Shown: positions 34,796 through 44,438 of the stretch, piece by piece
Layout: each line of letters begins with the position of its first letter
How positions within the stretch are numbered: the stretch's first letter is position 1
NCBI GenBank assembly: GCA_017519045.1
Contig: JAFWTC010000016.1
Span: forward strand, 1-64,000
Direction of reading: 5' to 3'
From: Candidatus Methanomethylophilaceae archaeon
GTDB taxonomy: Archaea > Thermoplasmatota > Thermoplasmata > Methanomassiliicoccales > Methanomethylophilaceae
Length of the DNA stretch: 64,000 nt
Notes under the pieces: generated by a model
Told to the model about the DNA's origin: nothing
The model's database searches: none
What the model saw: the letters and a program-made list of their open reading frames with translations, nothing else
Made by a program: the position numbers and the translations under genes

Positions 34796-34824
34796 AAACG
34801 AGGCCCGGCCTCCGGATTCGGAGG
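34796..34824 (-). terminator. Hairpin terminator of the DRG GTPase gene
   Basis: On the minus strand CCTCCG-AATC-CGGAGG, then GC-rich bases and a T-run. The stem begins at the base following the CGA codon at 34825-34827, so the gene should end exactly there. Confidence 0.65.
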
Positions 34825-35925
34825 TCGCCTCTTCACTATTATGCAGAGGACGTCCTCGTCCTGCACCTTGTGGTCCATCCCGACGGTCTGACCCGGGAAC
34901 TTGGCGCTCTTCCCCCAGACCATCGCGTACCTGAAGTTGTTCTTGAAGTCCCTGTGGATCAGCTCGCAGACGTCGCCAACGGTGTTCCCGCGCTTGACGA
35001 TCAGCGGGATGTCCATATCCGCCTCCTGGCCCTGCGGCTTGAGATAGATGCGGATCATGTCGATTGTTTCGTAAATCGCCTGCTTTAGCTCCTCCATCCC
35101 GTAGCCGGTGGCGGCGGACACGGGGACGTTGCGGTACTGCTTGTGCATCTCCTGCACAGCCTCCAGCTGTCCCGGCCTGGCCAGGTCCACCTTGTTGATG
35201 GCCATGACCGCCTTGATGTAGACCCTGTTTCCGGCCAGCACGTCCAGCATCTGCTCCACGTCGATGTCCTCGCGGACGACTATGGTCGCGTTGATGTGTC
35301 CGTAGGCGGCGGCCATGTCCCTGATGGTCTCCACGTCTATCTTGGTCAACTTGAGGGTGGGCTTCACTATCAGCCCGCCGTGGTCCCCGGGGGTGATCAC
35401 CACGTCCGGCTTCTTCTGGTTCAGGCGGATGGCGGCGTTGTAGAGCTCCTTGAACAGGACGTTCATGTTCGGATTGAATATGTCCACGACCAGGAGGATC
35501 ACGTCCGCGGACCTTGCGGCGGCGATGACCTCCCTCCCCCTTCCCTTTCCGCGGGAGGCGTCCTTGATCAGGCCGGGCATGTCCAGGATCTGGATCTTGG
35601 CGTGGTTGTACTCCATCACTCCCGGAACCACGTCCAGGGTGGTGAAATGGTAGGCGCCGACCTCGGACTTGGCTCCGGTCAGCTGGTTCAGGAGGGTGGA
35701 CTTTCCCACGGACGGGAATCCCACCAGGGCGACGGTGGCGTTCCCCGCCTTCTTCACGTAGAATCCCTTGGTGGGGCCTTTGGAGGAGCGTCTCTTCTCC
35801 TCCTCCTCATTGAGGCGGGCGATCTTGGCCTTGAGCTTCCCTATGTGGGCCTCTGTGGCCTTGTTGTACTTGGTCTTGGAGATCTGCTCCTCCAATTCCT
35901 TGATCTGCTCCTCGATGGTCGCCAT
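34825..35925 (-). CDS. DRG-family GTP-binding protein
   Basis: 366 aa OBG/DRG GTPase. Helical N-terminus, G1 GFPSVGKST, G3 DMPGLI, G4 NKVDL and a C-terminal TGS domain (about 290-366). DRG proteins bind ribosomes or translation factors. GGAGGAGGGAG precedes the ATG and TATA-like AATAAATACC lies upstream. The TGS domain ends CIIVKR, followed by CGA (34825-34827) and the terminator hairpin; with CGA as Arg, 20 residues encoded by the terminator would be added. Confidence 0.93.
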
Positions 35926-36032
35926 GGCTCCCTCCTCCGAGTGCTCCCCATGCCTATAGGGTATTTATTGATAAGGGAAAGGGGAGCTGGATGGCCGGAG
36001 CGCGGAGACGCGGGCGGCCGAAGCATCGGACG

Positions 36033-36045
36033 GCAATATTTTATC
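36033..36045 (+). promoter_or_regulatory. TATA box of the lipocalin-like gene
   Basis: GCAATATTTTATC; predicted start near 36066 and a short leader with GAGGT before ATG 36094. Confidence 0.45.
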
Positions 36046-36093
36046 TCCAGCACGCCATGGATTCCGCGGAATACCCGACCTGAGGTACACGAT

Positions 36094-36465
36094 ATGGACA
36101 TAGTCGGCTTGTGGAGAATCACTGAGTTGAACGCCATAGACATGAGCTTCAATCAGACCTGGAAGAAAGTCGAGGGGCTCGACTCCGACCCTGACGTGCC
36201 TACGATGCAGAAGATGATGGCCAAGACCACGTTCGTGTTCAAGGAGGACGGAACCTTCCTCCAGCTCGCGCCCAAGGAGATGGCTGGCGGAGAAGGCGAG
36301 CCCTACGACGACGACCACGTCATCGGACATAAGAGCGAGTGGAAGGAGGAGGGCGGAAAGCTCCTCATCGCCAACGAGGAGAACGGGGAGTACGAATGGT
36401 CGGAGGCGGTGCCCGCCGGGGACGGTTTCGAGATCTTCGGCTTCTTCAGGATCGTCAAGGCATGA
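36094..36465 (+). CDS. Lipocalin-like small protein
   Basis: 123 aa. GLWRITEL at the N-terminus and TTFVFKEDGTF followed by a strand-rich middle suggest a lipocalin-like beta barrel; no signal peptide, so cytoplasmic. Ligand unknown. Transcribed alone, convergent with the nucleotidase. Confidence 0.6.
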   Translation: MDIVGLWRITELNAIDMSFNQTWKKVEGLDSDPDVPTMQKMMAKTTFVFKEDGTFLQLAPKEMAGGEGEPYDDDHVIGHKSEWKEEGGKLLIANEENGEYEWSEAVPAGDGFEIFGFFRIVKA

Positions 36466-36480
36466 GCCTGAGGGAGGCGG

Positions 36481-38004
36481 TCAGACTGCGACCAGCCTCC
36501 CCATCTTGATATCCTCGGCGGTTATCGGGCCGATCCTGTCCAGATAATCGACGAAGATGGCGTCCTGAGTCCCTATGATCTGCGCCTCATACCCCGATAT
36601 CATCGGATAATTGCCGCCACCCATGGCTATGAAGTCCAGCGCAGCCACTTTGTAAAGCGAGTCCGCCTCCAATTCCGATCCGTCCACCGTGATGGATTGG
36701 ATCCTATGGCCCTTCTCGGCTCCGGGATCGTACGTCACGGTCATCCCTGCGAACTGAATGAATTCTCCGTTGTCGTCGCCCAGAAGGCCCAAGGAATACT
36801 CCATGCACTCATGGATGGCGGACCCCGGGGCTTCGAACACGCATATCGGGTCCATGTAGGGAAGGACGTCGTATACCTCATTGAGCGTGATGTCCCCCGG
36901 CTGTATGGAGGCGCGTATGCCGCCGGAATTGACCAAGGCGACCTGCGCCCCGGAGAGCTCGAGGATGGAGTCCGCCGCCAGGTCTCCTAGATTGGTCTCC
37001 CCGTTCCTCAGGCTATGGCGGTCCCCGTCCAGCAGTGTTTCGGTATATCCGACCTTGACCTTCAGGACGTCGTCGACCTCCGATTTCACGGCGTCCGTCG
37101 CAGCGTCTACAGGGCCGTTCCTGAGGGGCGGGCCGCGGTAAAGCCCCGCGGAGATCCCGTCCGGACCTGACCTGACTATCCCCACATTATCTAGATAGCA
37201 ACCGGTGCTGGCTATCACCGTCCCGCTGGGAATGAGCTCGACGCTCCTGTCGCAAGCCTTGCCTCCCTCCATCTCGGTGTGGCTGTGGGCGTCGATGAAA
37301 ATATCGATTCCATGAACGGCGGCGCATACCTCGTCGGAGGTGACGTAGCCGACCTTCTCGACGCCTAGGTGGCCTATCGCCACGATGCTGTCCACGCCCT
37401 TCCCCTCCAACGCTGAGACCATGCGCCTGGCGGCGTCCGTCGGATCCGTTATCACGGCGGCGCCCATGTTGCCGTGCCTGACCGTGGCGACGGTTTCAGG
37501 GGTCAGAAGCCCGAAGAATCCGACCTTGACGCCTCCCTTCTCGATCACGACGTACTCGTCCAGGACGCTCTCGCCGGTGTCCCCGTAGACGAGGTTGGCG
37601 CATATGACCGGATAGCCGAGCGCCTCTATCCTTTCCAGGAACGTCCCGATCCCATAGTCGAACTCATGGTTTCCAGGCACGCCGACGTCGTATCCCACAT
37701 TCTTCATGATGTCCACGGAGCCCCGCCCGTCGAGGACCGCGCCGTAGGAATTGCCCTGGAGGAAATCCCCCGCGTCCACGACGAACGTAGGCGTCTCCGA
37801 GGAATAGGACTCCCTCAGCGCGGCCACGGTGGAGAAGCCGAGGCCTCCGTCCCATCCGTAGCGGCAATGGGTGTCGTTGGTGTGTATTATCACAAAGGAT
37901 CCGTCGGAATCGGCCGGACCGCCATGGCTGCAATATGTGAGGACCAGGCATGACAGCACCGCTAGAGCGGCGACGGCCGCCACCGTCAGATTCCTCCTTT
38001 CCAT
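36481..38004 (-). CDS. Secreted 5'-nucleotidase/UshA-family metallophosphatase
   Basis: 507 aa. N-terminal signal or anchor helix (about residues 7-24), metallophosphatase domain with HTNDTH, DAGDFLQG, GNHEFDYG, GHLG and DAHSH metal motifs, and C-terminal substrate domain (about 330-500) with NSGGIRASIQPGDIT. It likely releases nucleosides or phosphate from nucleotides outside the cell. TATA-like GGATAATAAC on the minus strand is 25 bases from the ATG. Confidence 0.93.
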   Translation of the reverse strand: MERRNLTVAAVAALAVLSCLVLTYCSHGGPADSDGSFVIIHTNDTHCRYGWDGGLGFSTVAALRESYSSETPTFVVDAGDFLQGNSYGAVLDGRGSVDIMKNVGYDVGVPGNHEFDYGIGTFLERIEALGYPVICANLVYGDTGESVLDEYVVIEKGGVKVGFFGLLTPETVATVRHGNMGAAVITDPTDAARRMVSALEGKGVDSIVAIGHLGVEKVGYVTSDEVCAAVHGIDIFIDAHSHTEMEGGKACDRSVELIPSGTVIASTGCYLDNVGIVRSGPDGISAGLYRGPPLRNGPVDAATDAVKSEVDDVLKVKVGYTETLLDGDRHSLRNGETNLGDLAADSILELSGAQVALVNSGGIRASIQPGDITLNEVYDVLPYMDPICVFEAPGSAIHECMEYSLGLLGDDNGEFIQFAGMTVTYDPGAEKGHRIQSITVDGSELEADSLYKVAALDFIAMGGGNYPMISGYEAQIIGTQDAIFVDYLDRIGPITAEDIKMGRLVAV

Positions 38005-38064
38005 GAATCTGCATGTCCGTAGGAGTTATTATCCTGCTCTCTTCGAATGGAACGCTCGCTTTTT

Positions 38065-38073
38065 TTCTATACT
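38065..38073 (+). promoter_or_regulatory. TATA box of the 38-kb Sel1 gene
   Basis: TTCTATACT centred about 25 bases before ATG 38094; leaderless. Confidence 0.5.
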
Positions 38074-38093
38074 GAGAACGCGTTCTGCGGCGC

Positions 38094-39719
38094 ATGGACG
38101 AGGGGAAGAGACCGAAGATCCTTGAATGGCTGCTCGATGGAGACGAGCATGAGCTGTCCGCGCGCATCCAATCCAGGCTGGACGACTTCTCCGAGATCCC
38201 GACCGACGACCCCGGGGCCATGTCCTTCCTGAAGAAGATGGCGGAGGACGGGGACGCCGACGCCCAATGCCTCCTCGGCCTGGCTTTCGAGAACGGGATC
38301 GGCACGAAGGCCTCCGACCGCGACGCGTTCGGATGGTACAGGATGGCCGCCGACCGCGGAGACGAGTTCGGCAGGAAAGGAGTGGAAAGGCTCAGCTTCC
38401 CGCTCTACCAGGAATACGACGACCAGGACTACATAGTGATAGCGGCCGGCTACGGGAACATAGGCTACATCCTGGACACGGGAGTGCGTCTCGAAGACGA
38501 GGGAACGAAAAAGTCCATCGAAAAGGCGATCGAGATCTACAGGATCGGGACCGCGACCGGGAGCGCATAGCCGTACCGCTTCATAGGGAACATCTATGAA
38601 AGGGGGCTGGGCGTGGAGGAGTCCTTCGAGAAGGCCGTCGAATATTACAAGAAGGCGGCCGAGATGGGCTATGACGTAGCCCAATGCGACCTGGGCTACA
38701 TGTACGAGCACGGGATGGGCGTGGAGCAATCCTATGAGAAGGCCGTGGAATGGTATTCCAAATCCGCGGAGCAGGGCTATCCGCGCGCCCAGAACAACCT
38801 CGGGCTCCTGTATCACAAGGGGCTGGGCGTGGAGGAGTCCTTCGAGAAAGCGTTCGAGCTCTATATGGAGGCGGCCTCTGGCGCGGACACGGACGCCGCC
38901 AACAACGTCGGAATAATGTACAAGAACGGGCTGGGCGTGGAGCAATCCTACGAGAAGGCCGTGAAGTGGTTCAGGCTGGCCGCCGACCTCGGACTTCCCA
39001 TGGGCGAATACAACCTCGGGAAGATGTACGAGAGGGGTCTGGGCGTGGAGCAGTCCTATGAGAAGGCGCTGGAGCTCTTCAGGTCCTCCGCCGAATCCTG
39101 CAATCCCAGGGCGTAGCTCGAACTGGGAAGGATGTACTCCGAAGGAGTCGGAGTCGAACAGTCCGACGAGAAGGCCTTCGAATGGACCCTCAAGGCCGCA
39201 GAGCTGGGAGACGAGGACGCCCAGAACGACGTAGGATACATGTACGAGAAGGGGGAGGGCGTGGAGCAGTCGGACGAGAAGGCCGTGGAATGGTACAGGA
39301 AGTCCGCGGAGCAGGGGTGCGACATGGCGCAGTTCAACCTCGGCGTGATGTACAGCGACGGCACCGGCGTGGAGCAATCAGATGAGGAGGCGTTCAAGTG
39401 GTATCTCAAGGCTGCGGAGCAGGGAGATGACAGCGCCCAGAACAACCTCGGCTACATGTACGAGCATGGGGAGGGCGTGGAGCAATCCTATGAGAAGGCG
39501 GCGGAATGGTATAAGAAAGCGGCCGACCAGGGGCATCCCAAGTCTCTGCGCCATCTGGGACGCCTGTACGAGACAGGAATGGGGGTCCCCGCCTCCATCG
39601 AGAAGGCTAAAGAGCTCTATTCCGAATCAGCGGAGAACGGGGACGAGGAGGCGGAAGAGGCCCTCAGGAGGATCTCCAGCGCTCCAGGGAAGGAAGGGTC
39701 GTCTCCAGGAAGTCCTTGA
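38094..39719 (+). CDS. Sel1-repeat protein with two in-frame TAG codons (probable pyrrolysine)
   Basis: 541 codons. An N-terminal helical part (about 1-65) is followed by about twelve Sel1 repeats (GVEQSYEKAVEWY-type units). TAG occurs at codon 159 (38568-38570) and codon 341 (39114-39116). At both places the Sel1 register continues across TAG: GSA-TAG-PYRFIG and CNPRA-TAG-LELG each keep the normal ten-residue G-to-G spacing, and in the second TAG replaces the conserved Gln of AQ (CAG to TAG). Splitting it into three genes would break two repeats. Ends in TGA, overlapping the convergent CbiX-like gene by 56 bases. Confidence 0.82.
38568..38570 (+). other. In-frame TAG, codon 159 of the 38-kb Sel1 gene
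   Basis: Falls inside a Sel1 repeat that stays in register on both sides; no ribosome binding site or promoter follows. Confidence 0.8.
39114..39116 (+). other. In-frame TAG, codon 341 of the 38-kb Sel1 gene
   Basis: Occupies the position of the conserved repeat Gln (usually CAG) and the repeat continues directly. Confidence 0.82.
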
Positions 39720-40671
39720 CCTGCTCGGGCGGAAACCCCTCCTTCGCCATGAACGACGAGAGGAACGCCGAGATCTCCTCTATGCTCGAATAAACGAACC
39801 TCCCGTCGGAGTAGCACCACTTGCAGTACTTCCAGTTCACCGAGCCGTCTGGCTCCCTGCTCACGACGGAGTCGTCCAGAGGCATCCCGCAGGACTGGCA
39901 GTACTGGCGCATGGCGTCCCTCACGGTCTTCGCGAGGATCCCGGTGATCTCCGAGCAGGACCCGATCTCCGGAAGAATCTCGACCTCGACCCTCCTCCCG
40001 TTCACAGAAACTGTCCCGGACGTCTTCCCGGATCCGAGACCCAGCTTGGGAGGCACGTCCTCCCTCGAGTGCTTGTTCGGGGAAATGAACATCGGCAGGA
40101 CAGCGATCCTGTCCTTCCTGGACGCCAGATCCAGCAGCATGGACTCCACGGTCTCCTCGTCGAACTCGTTGCTTCCGCACAGGACGTCGTACCCTTCCGA
40201 GGACAGGGCGGCGCCGAACGGCCTCATCATCTCCAGGTTCTTCCCGTTCCTGGAGCCGTGGCCCACCAGCATTATCCCCGTGTCTTTCCCGGCCTTCTTG
40301 GAAACGACGGCCTTCACCGCCTCCTTCAGGCCTTCCTCCTCGGTGATGAACATCCTGGCGACGCGGACCTCCACGTCCTTTCCTGATAGCTTGATGATGC
40401 CGCGGCGGGTCTTAGGATCGACGCCGAACCTCTCGAAGGTCCCGCCCTCGGTCGTGGGGCTGGGGGCGAAGTAGAACGGTATCACCACAAGAACGTCCGG
40501 ATCCTCCGAGGCGACCTCCTGGAGGACTTCCTCCACCGACGGCTCGCCCCTGTGGGAGTATGCCACGTGGACCTCCATGCCCAGCTCCTCCGTGAGCCTG
40601 TCCGCCTGGAACTCCGCGGAGTCGAATATTGGACTGGTGCCGTACGCCTCTAGAATGACCGAATACCTCAT
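39664..40671 (-). CDS. CbiX/CfbA-like chelatase-fold protein with C-terminal zinc ribbon
   Basis: 335 aa. Two chelatase-fold halves (about residues 1-115 and 125-245), the second with the family turn VGHGSRNG; the C-terminal 90 residues carry a zinc ribbon (YCQSCGMPLDD, WKYCKWCYSDG) followed by a short helical tail. CbiX-type proteins insert Co or Ni into sirohydrochlorin for cobamide or F430; the first half lacks the GHGS turn, so activity is uncertain. TATA-like CCGTTATCTATCC on the minus strand is 28 bases from the ATG. Confidence 0.7.
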   Translation of the reverse strand: MRYSVILEAYGTSPIFDSAEFQADRLTEELGMEVHVAYSHRGEPSVEEVLQEVASEDPDVLVVIPFYFAPSPTTEGGTFERFGVDPKTRRGIIKLSGKDVEVRVARMFITEEEGLKEAVKAVVSKKAGKDTGIMLVGHGSRNGKNLEMMRPFGAALSSEGYDVLCGSNEFDEETVESMLLDLASRKDRIAVLPMFISPNKHSREDVPPKLGLGSGKTSGTVSVNGRRVEVEILPEIGSCSEITGILAKTVRDAMRQYCQSCGMPLDDSVVSREPDGSVNWKYCKWCYSDGRFVYSSIEEISAFLSSFMAKEGFPPEQVKDFLETTLPSLERWRSS

Positions 40672-40818
40672 GAAAGACGAATCCGCGACGGGATAGATAA
40701 CGGTTGGCGGGCATATCCGACACTACGAAGACATGGAGCGTACGGTTGCATACAGCCAGGATGCCGCATCGACGGCAGTTGGAATTCTTTTCCTAGAAAA
40801 CGAAAGCATTCGGGAAAG

Positions 40819-40827
40819 TCTTTTACC
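40819..40827 (+). promoter_or_regulatory. TATA box of the acetyltransferase gene
   Basis: TCTTTTACC, 27 bases before ATG 40850. Confidence 0.5.
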
Positions 40828-40849
40828 AGAACCGCCTCTCGCTCCCTCC

Positions 40850-41386
40850 ATGTCCGAAGAGAAGATCCTTGCAGCGGACGACCCCTCCTTCAAGGAAATG
40901 GACACCCAAGCCAGGGAGGCCCAGAGGATCACCGCCGTCATCAATACGGGATACCACGAAGAATCCGAGCTGAAGGCGCTGATGGAGAAGCTTACCAACA
41001 AAAAAATCCCGGAAGGGTTCCGCCTGTTCCCCCCGTTCTACACCGACCACGGCAGGAACATCACGTTCGGAAGGAATGTCTTCGTCAACTCCGGCTGCTG
41101 CTTCCAGGACCAGGGAGGCATCACGATAGGCGACGGCTGCCTCATAGGCCACCAGGTCGTCTTCGCCACGATAGACCACGGCCTTGATCCTGATCACAGA
41201 CAAGACCTGATAATGTCCCCCATAGCCCTCGGAAAGAACATCTGGGTCGGATCGCATGCCACAATCCTAAGAGGAGTCACCATAGGTGACGATTCCGTCG
41301 TGGCCGCAGGAGCCGTAGTCACCAAGGACGTCCCTCCTCGGACCGTGGTCGGAGGCGTCCCCGCCAAGATAGTCAAGACCCTGCGA
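40850..41386 (+). CDS. Maltose/galactoside O-acetyltransferase-like (LacA/Maa family)
   Basis: 178 aa. Left-handed beta-helix hexapeptide repeats (ITIGDGCLIGHQVVFATIDH, VTIGDDSVVAAGAVVTKDV) with the catalytic His in ATIDHGLD. The family terminus GGVPAKIVKTL is followed by CGA (41384-41386) and, within 12 bases, by the TATA box of the next gene. With CGA as Arg the frame would run 15 codons through that promoter to TGA 41434. Start ATG 40850 is leaderless. Acceptor unknown. Confidence 0.88.
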
Positions 41387-41397
41387 GGCGGAGCGCC

Positions 41398-41409
41398 ATA
41401 TTATTTAAC
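41398..41409 (+). promoter_or_regulatory. TATA box of the zinc-ribbon membrane protein gene
   Basis: ATATTATTTAAC, centred 27 bases before ATG 41431, immediately after the CGA that ends the acetyltransferase. Confidence 0.6.
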
Positions 41410-41430
41410 GAATAGCGTATCCGAGCCTCA

Positions 41431-42540
41431 ATGAAATCCTCAACGGCGGGCGGAGCCACCCTCAGGGAGGAGCTATCCGCCCTCACCACCAAGCAGACCG
41501 TCGGCATAATCATCTCGCTGACCGTCGCCCTAGTCCTGGAGGCCCTCGGCCTGGCCGCCGCCTGCCTCGGATTCCTGGTCATCGCCATCATCCTCTACAT
41601 GGTCCCCCACCTGCTGGGAGTGACCTCCGTGAAGGTGAAGGCCGTGATCGGAGCAGTGTTCATCGTCCTCTCGCTCCTGGTGGGGACGTTCGCGGGGATG
41701 GAGACCATCAACGCCGAGATGTACGACATAAACACGAACACGGATAACGTCAAAGACGTCACATACGACCCGTCCACCGGCGTCCTGTCCATGACCCTGG
41801 TCCCCGTAGAGGGCAAGGACTTCTCCCCTGTCCTCAGGTACGGAATCGCGGAAGTCGGGTTCGGAGTCGTCCGTACTTCAAACCATAAAGAACTAAACAT
41901 AGACTACACCGAGAACCCAAACGGTACCTTCAACGGTACCGTGAATCCTGAACTGTCAGAAGGCAAATTCTATGAACTAGCGATAATCGTCGACACCGAC
42001 CACAAATATGGCAAAACCTTCACCATAGACACTGGCGCCTCGACTGGAGAAATTTTAAAGTGCTGCCTGGTGGGAGCGGCCTGGATAACCGCGTTTGTAG
42101 CTTCCATGTACTTCGTCATACTGATCTTCTCCGCCCTCATGCGCAGATCGATTGGAAAAACGCGCGACAGGATGGAGAAGGAAGGGCGCTTATATCCGCA
42201 GGGATACGGCAGGTGCAAGAAATGCGGCGCCATCGTCCTTCCCGGCGAGGTGAACTGCAGGAAGTGCGGCGAGTACATCGACGTCCCCGAGGAGTTTAGG
42301 CCCAAGAAGAAGGACAAGTTCGTCTGCTCCGAGTGCGGATGCGAGGTTACCGGGAACGCGACCTCCTGCCCCAAGTGCGGAAAGAGGTTCGACGAGGACG
42401 TGGAGAACGAGGTCCACCACGCCGACGGAAGCGTGGATACCAGCACGGCCGTGTTCGTCTGCACCGAATGCGGAGAGAAAGTGCCTGAAAACGCGAAGAG
42501 ATGCCCCAAGTGCGGGGCTGTCTTCGACGAGGACGAATGA
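41431..42540 (+). CDS. Membrane protein with three C-terminal zinc ribbons
   Basis: 369 aa. Two close hydrophobic helices near the N-terminus (about 25-55 and 68-90), an extracytoplasmic beta-rich region (about 95-205), another helix (about 210-235), and three cytoplasmic zinc ribbons of C-x2-C type (CKKCG...CRKCG, CSECG...CPKCG, CTECG...CPKCG). Zinc-ribbon arrays like this are common in archaeal membrane proteins of unknown function. Confidence 0.7.
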   Translation: MKSSTAGGATLREELSALTTKQTVGIIISLTVALVLEALGLAAACLGFLVIAIILYMVPHLLGVTSVKVKAVIGAVFIVLSLLVGTFAGMETINAEMYDINTNTDNVKDVTYDPSTGVLSMTLVPVEGKDFSPVLRYGIAEVGFGVVRTSNHKELNIDYTENPNGTFNGTVNPELSEGKFYELAIIVDTDHKYGKTFTIDTGASTGEILKCCLVGAAWITAFVASMYFVILIFSALMRRSIGKTRDRMEKEGRLYPQGYGRCKKCGAIVLPGEVNCRKCGEYIDVPEEFRPKKKDKFVCSECGCEVTGNATSCPKCGKRFDEDVENEVHHADGSVDTSTAVFVCTECGEKVPENAKRCPKCGAVFDEDE

Positions 42541-42577
42541 TGAAACCGCCGGGCCTCCGGGTCCGGCATTCCCCTTT

Positions 42578-43369
42578 TCAATCGTCGCGCAGGATTATGT
42601 GCGGCCTTCCCTGATCTTCTATCACTCCGCATGCCACGCCGTAGACGCTGCGGATGTTCTCCGGCGTGAAAACCTCCTCCGGGGTGCCGTAGGCGAACAC
42701 CTTCCCGTCGCTCATCATCAGGACCTTGTCGGAATACTTGGCGGCGATGTTCAGGTCGTGGCATATCATGATCACGAGCATTCCCGTCTCTCTGGAAATC
42801 TCCCTCAGGAGCCTCGCCACGCCGAGCTGGTGCTTCACGTCCAGGTTCGACGTGGGCTCGTCCAGGAGCAGGACCCTGGGCTTCTGCGCCAGGCCCTTGG
42901 CAAGCGCGACCTTCTGCAGCTGTCCCGCTGAAAGCTCGTTCAGCTGGCGCATCGCCAGATCCGCGATGCCAAGCCTGTCCAGCATGTCGTAGGATATCTC
43001 CAAATCCTCGTCCAGGGAACCCATCTTGGAATGGGGATGGCGCCCCATCATCACCGCATCTATCACGGATATGGGGAACGTGTTCGACGTGGTATACGGC
43101 ACATAGCCCATGATCTTGGCCATCTCCTTGACCTTGATCTCCCTCACGTCCCTCCCGTCCACCGACACGATCCCCTCCTGCGGGGTGAGGATCTTGTTCA
43201 TACAGTGGATCAGCGTCGATTTGCCGACCCCGTTGGGTCCGATTATAGAGACCATCTCCGGCTTGTCGAACGAGACCGTCAGTCCCTTCAGTATAGGGAA
43301 CGAGCAATACCCGAAGACCAGGCCGTCGATTATTATGGAGACCGTTCCGCTCTCGTCTTCTTCTGACAT
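42578..43369 (-). CDS. FecE/BtuD-type ABC importer ATPase
   Basis: 263 aa. Walker A GPNGVGKST, signature LSAGQLQKVALAKG, Walker B VLLLDEPTSNLD, H-loop CHD. GGTGATC precedes the ATG. Last gene of the minus-strand operon dockerin protein-permease-permease-ATPase. Confidence 0.93.
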   Translation of the reverse strand: MSEEDESGTVSIIIDGLVFGYCSFPILKGLTVSFDKPEMVSIIGPNGVGKSTLIHCMNKILTPQEGIVSVDGRDVREIKVKEMAKIMGYVPYTTSNTFPISVIDAVMMGRHPHSKMGSLDEDLEISYDMLDRLGIADLAMRQLNELSAGQLQKVALAKGLAQKPRVLLLDEPTSNLDVKHQLGVARLLREISRETGMLVIMICHDLNIAAKYSDKVLMMSDGKVFAYGTPEEVFTPENIRSVYGVACGVIEDQGRPHIILRDD

Positions 43370-43373
43370 ATGA

Positions 43374-44438
43374 TCACCAATAGCTCCTCTTCATGCGGGC
43401 GAGGACGAATATGAACACGGGACTGCAGATGAGCGCGACCATGACGCCCACCGGAAGCTGGGGCGCGATGGACCTGATAGCCATGTCGGACCCCAGGACC
43501 ATGACGGAGCCGATGGCCGCGGAGCAGGGTATCAGGCCCCTGCAGTCGGCTCCGACGAATATGCGTGCGATATGCGGGGCAACGAGCCCCACGAAGCCTA
43601 TGGTGCCGGTGTAGCAGACCGTTATCGCGGTGCCCACGCTCACCGCCACCAGGCAGAAAATCCTCAGGCGGTTGGGATTTATCCCCAACGTCAATGCGCC
43701 GTCATCCCCCTGGGCCACGATGTCTATCCTGCGGTGGACCAGCATGAGCGGGACCACCGTCACCAGCACGGCCGCTATGAGCTTGGGAGTGGAGCCCCAG
43801 GACAGCCCTGAGACCGACCCTATCGACCAGGAGTAGACCTGCGCCAGGGTCTCCGGCTCCATGGTGTACTTTATCATGGTGGTCATGGCGCTGAAGATAT
43901 ACATGACCGCAATCCCGCACAGGATCATCATGGTCGGCGTGACCTTCTTGAACGCCGCTATGAAGATCACCACGGCGGTCGGGACCAGCGCGAACAGGAA
44001 GGCGTTGACCATCTGGCCGTCCAGGTCGCTGAGGAACGGGACCACGCTGAACCCGAAGATGACGCTTATCACCATTCCGAACAGCGCCCCAGACGATATT
44101 CCCAGGGTGTAAGGGTCGGCGAGCGGGTTCCTTATGATGTTCTGCAATGCGGCGCCGGACGCGGCCAGGACCGCTCCTGCGCAGATCGCGCCGATCGCGC
44201 GGGGACCGTTCTCCTCGTAGACTATCCTCATCTTGAGGAATTCCTCGAAGTTGGTAGGCTTGACGCCGTTCATGCCGTCCCTGAATATGCTGAACGCCTC
44301 CATGACGCCCAAGTCGATCTGGGATATGGAAAGCGAAAGAATCGCCATGACGGCGGCAATGGCGAACAATATGGCGGCGAACACCAGGCCCTTGTTCCTG
44401 TTCCAGCGGTACCTGCGACGGACGTCCTGGTTCACCAT
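43374..44438 (-). CDS. FecCD/BtuC-type ABC importer permease (second of pair)
   Basis: 354 aa, about ten helices; RNPLADPYTLGISSGA and GTIGFVGLVAPHIARI. The start overlaps the preceding permease stop. With the gene at 44432 it gives two different permeases for one ATPase, so the channel may be a heterodimer. Confidence 0.91.
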   Translation of the reverse strand: MVNQDVRRRYRWNRNKGLVFAAILFAIAAVMAILSLSISQIDLGVMEAFSIFRDGMNGVKPTNFEEFLKMRIVYEENGPRAIGAICAGAVLAASGAALQNIIRNPLADPYTLGISSGALFGMVISVIFGFSVVPFLSDLDGQMVNAFLFALVPTAVVIFIAAFKKVTPTMMILCGIAVMYIFSAMTTMIKYTMEPETLAQVYSWSIGSVSGLSWGSTPKLIAAVLVTVVPLMLVHRRIDIVAQGDDGALTLGINPNRLRIFCLVAVSVGTAITVCYTGTIGFVGLVAPHIARIFVGADCRGLIPCSAAIGSVMVLGSDMAIRSIAPQLPVGVMVALICSPVFIFVLARMKRSYW

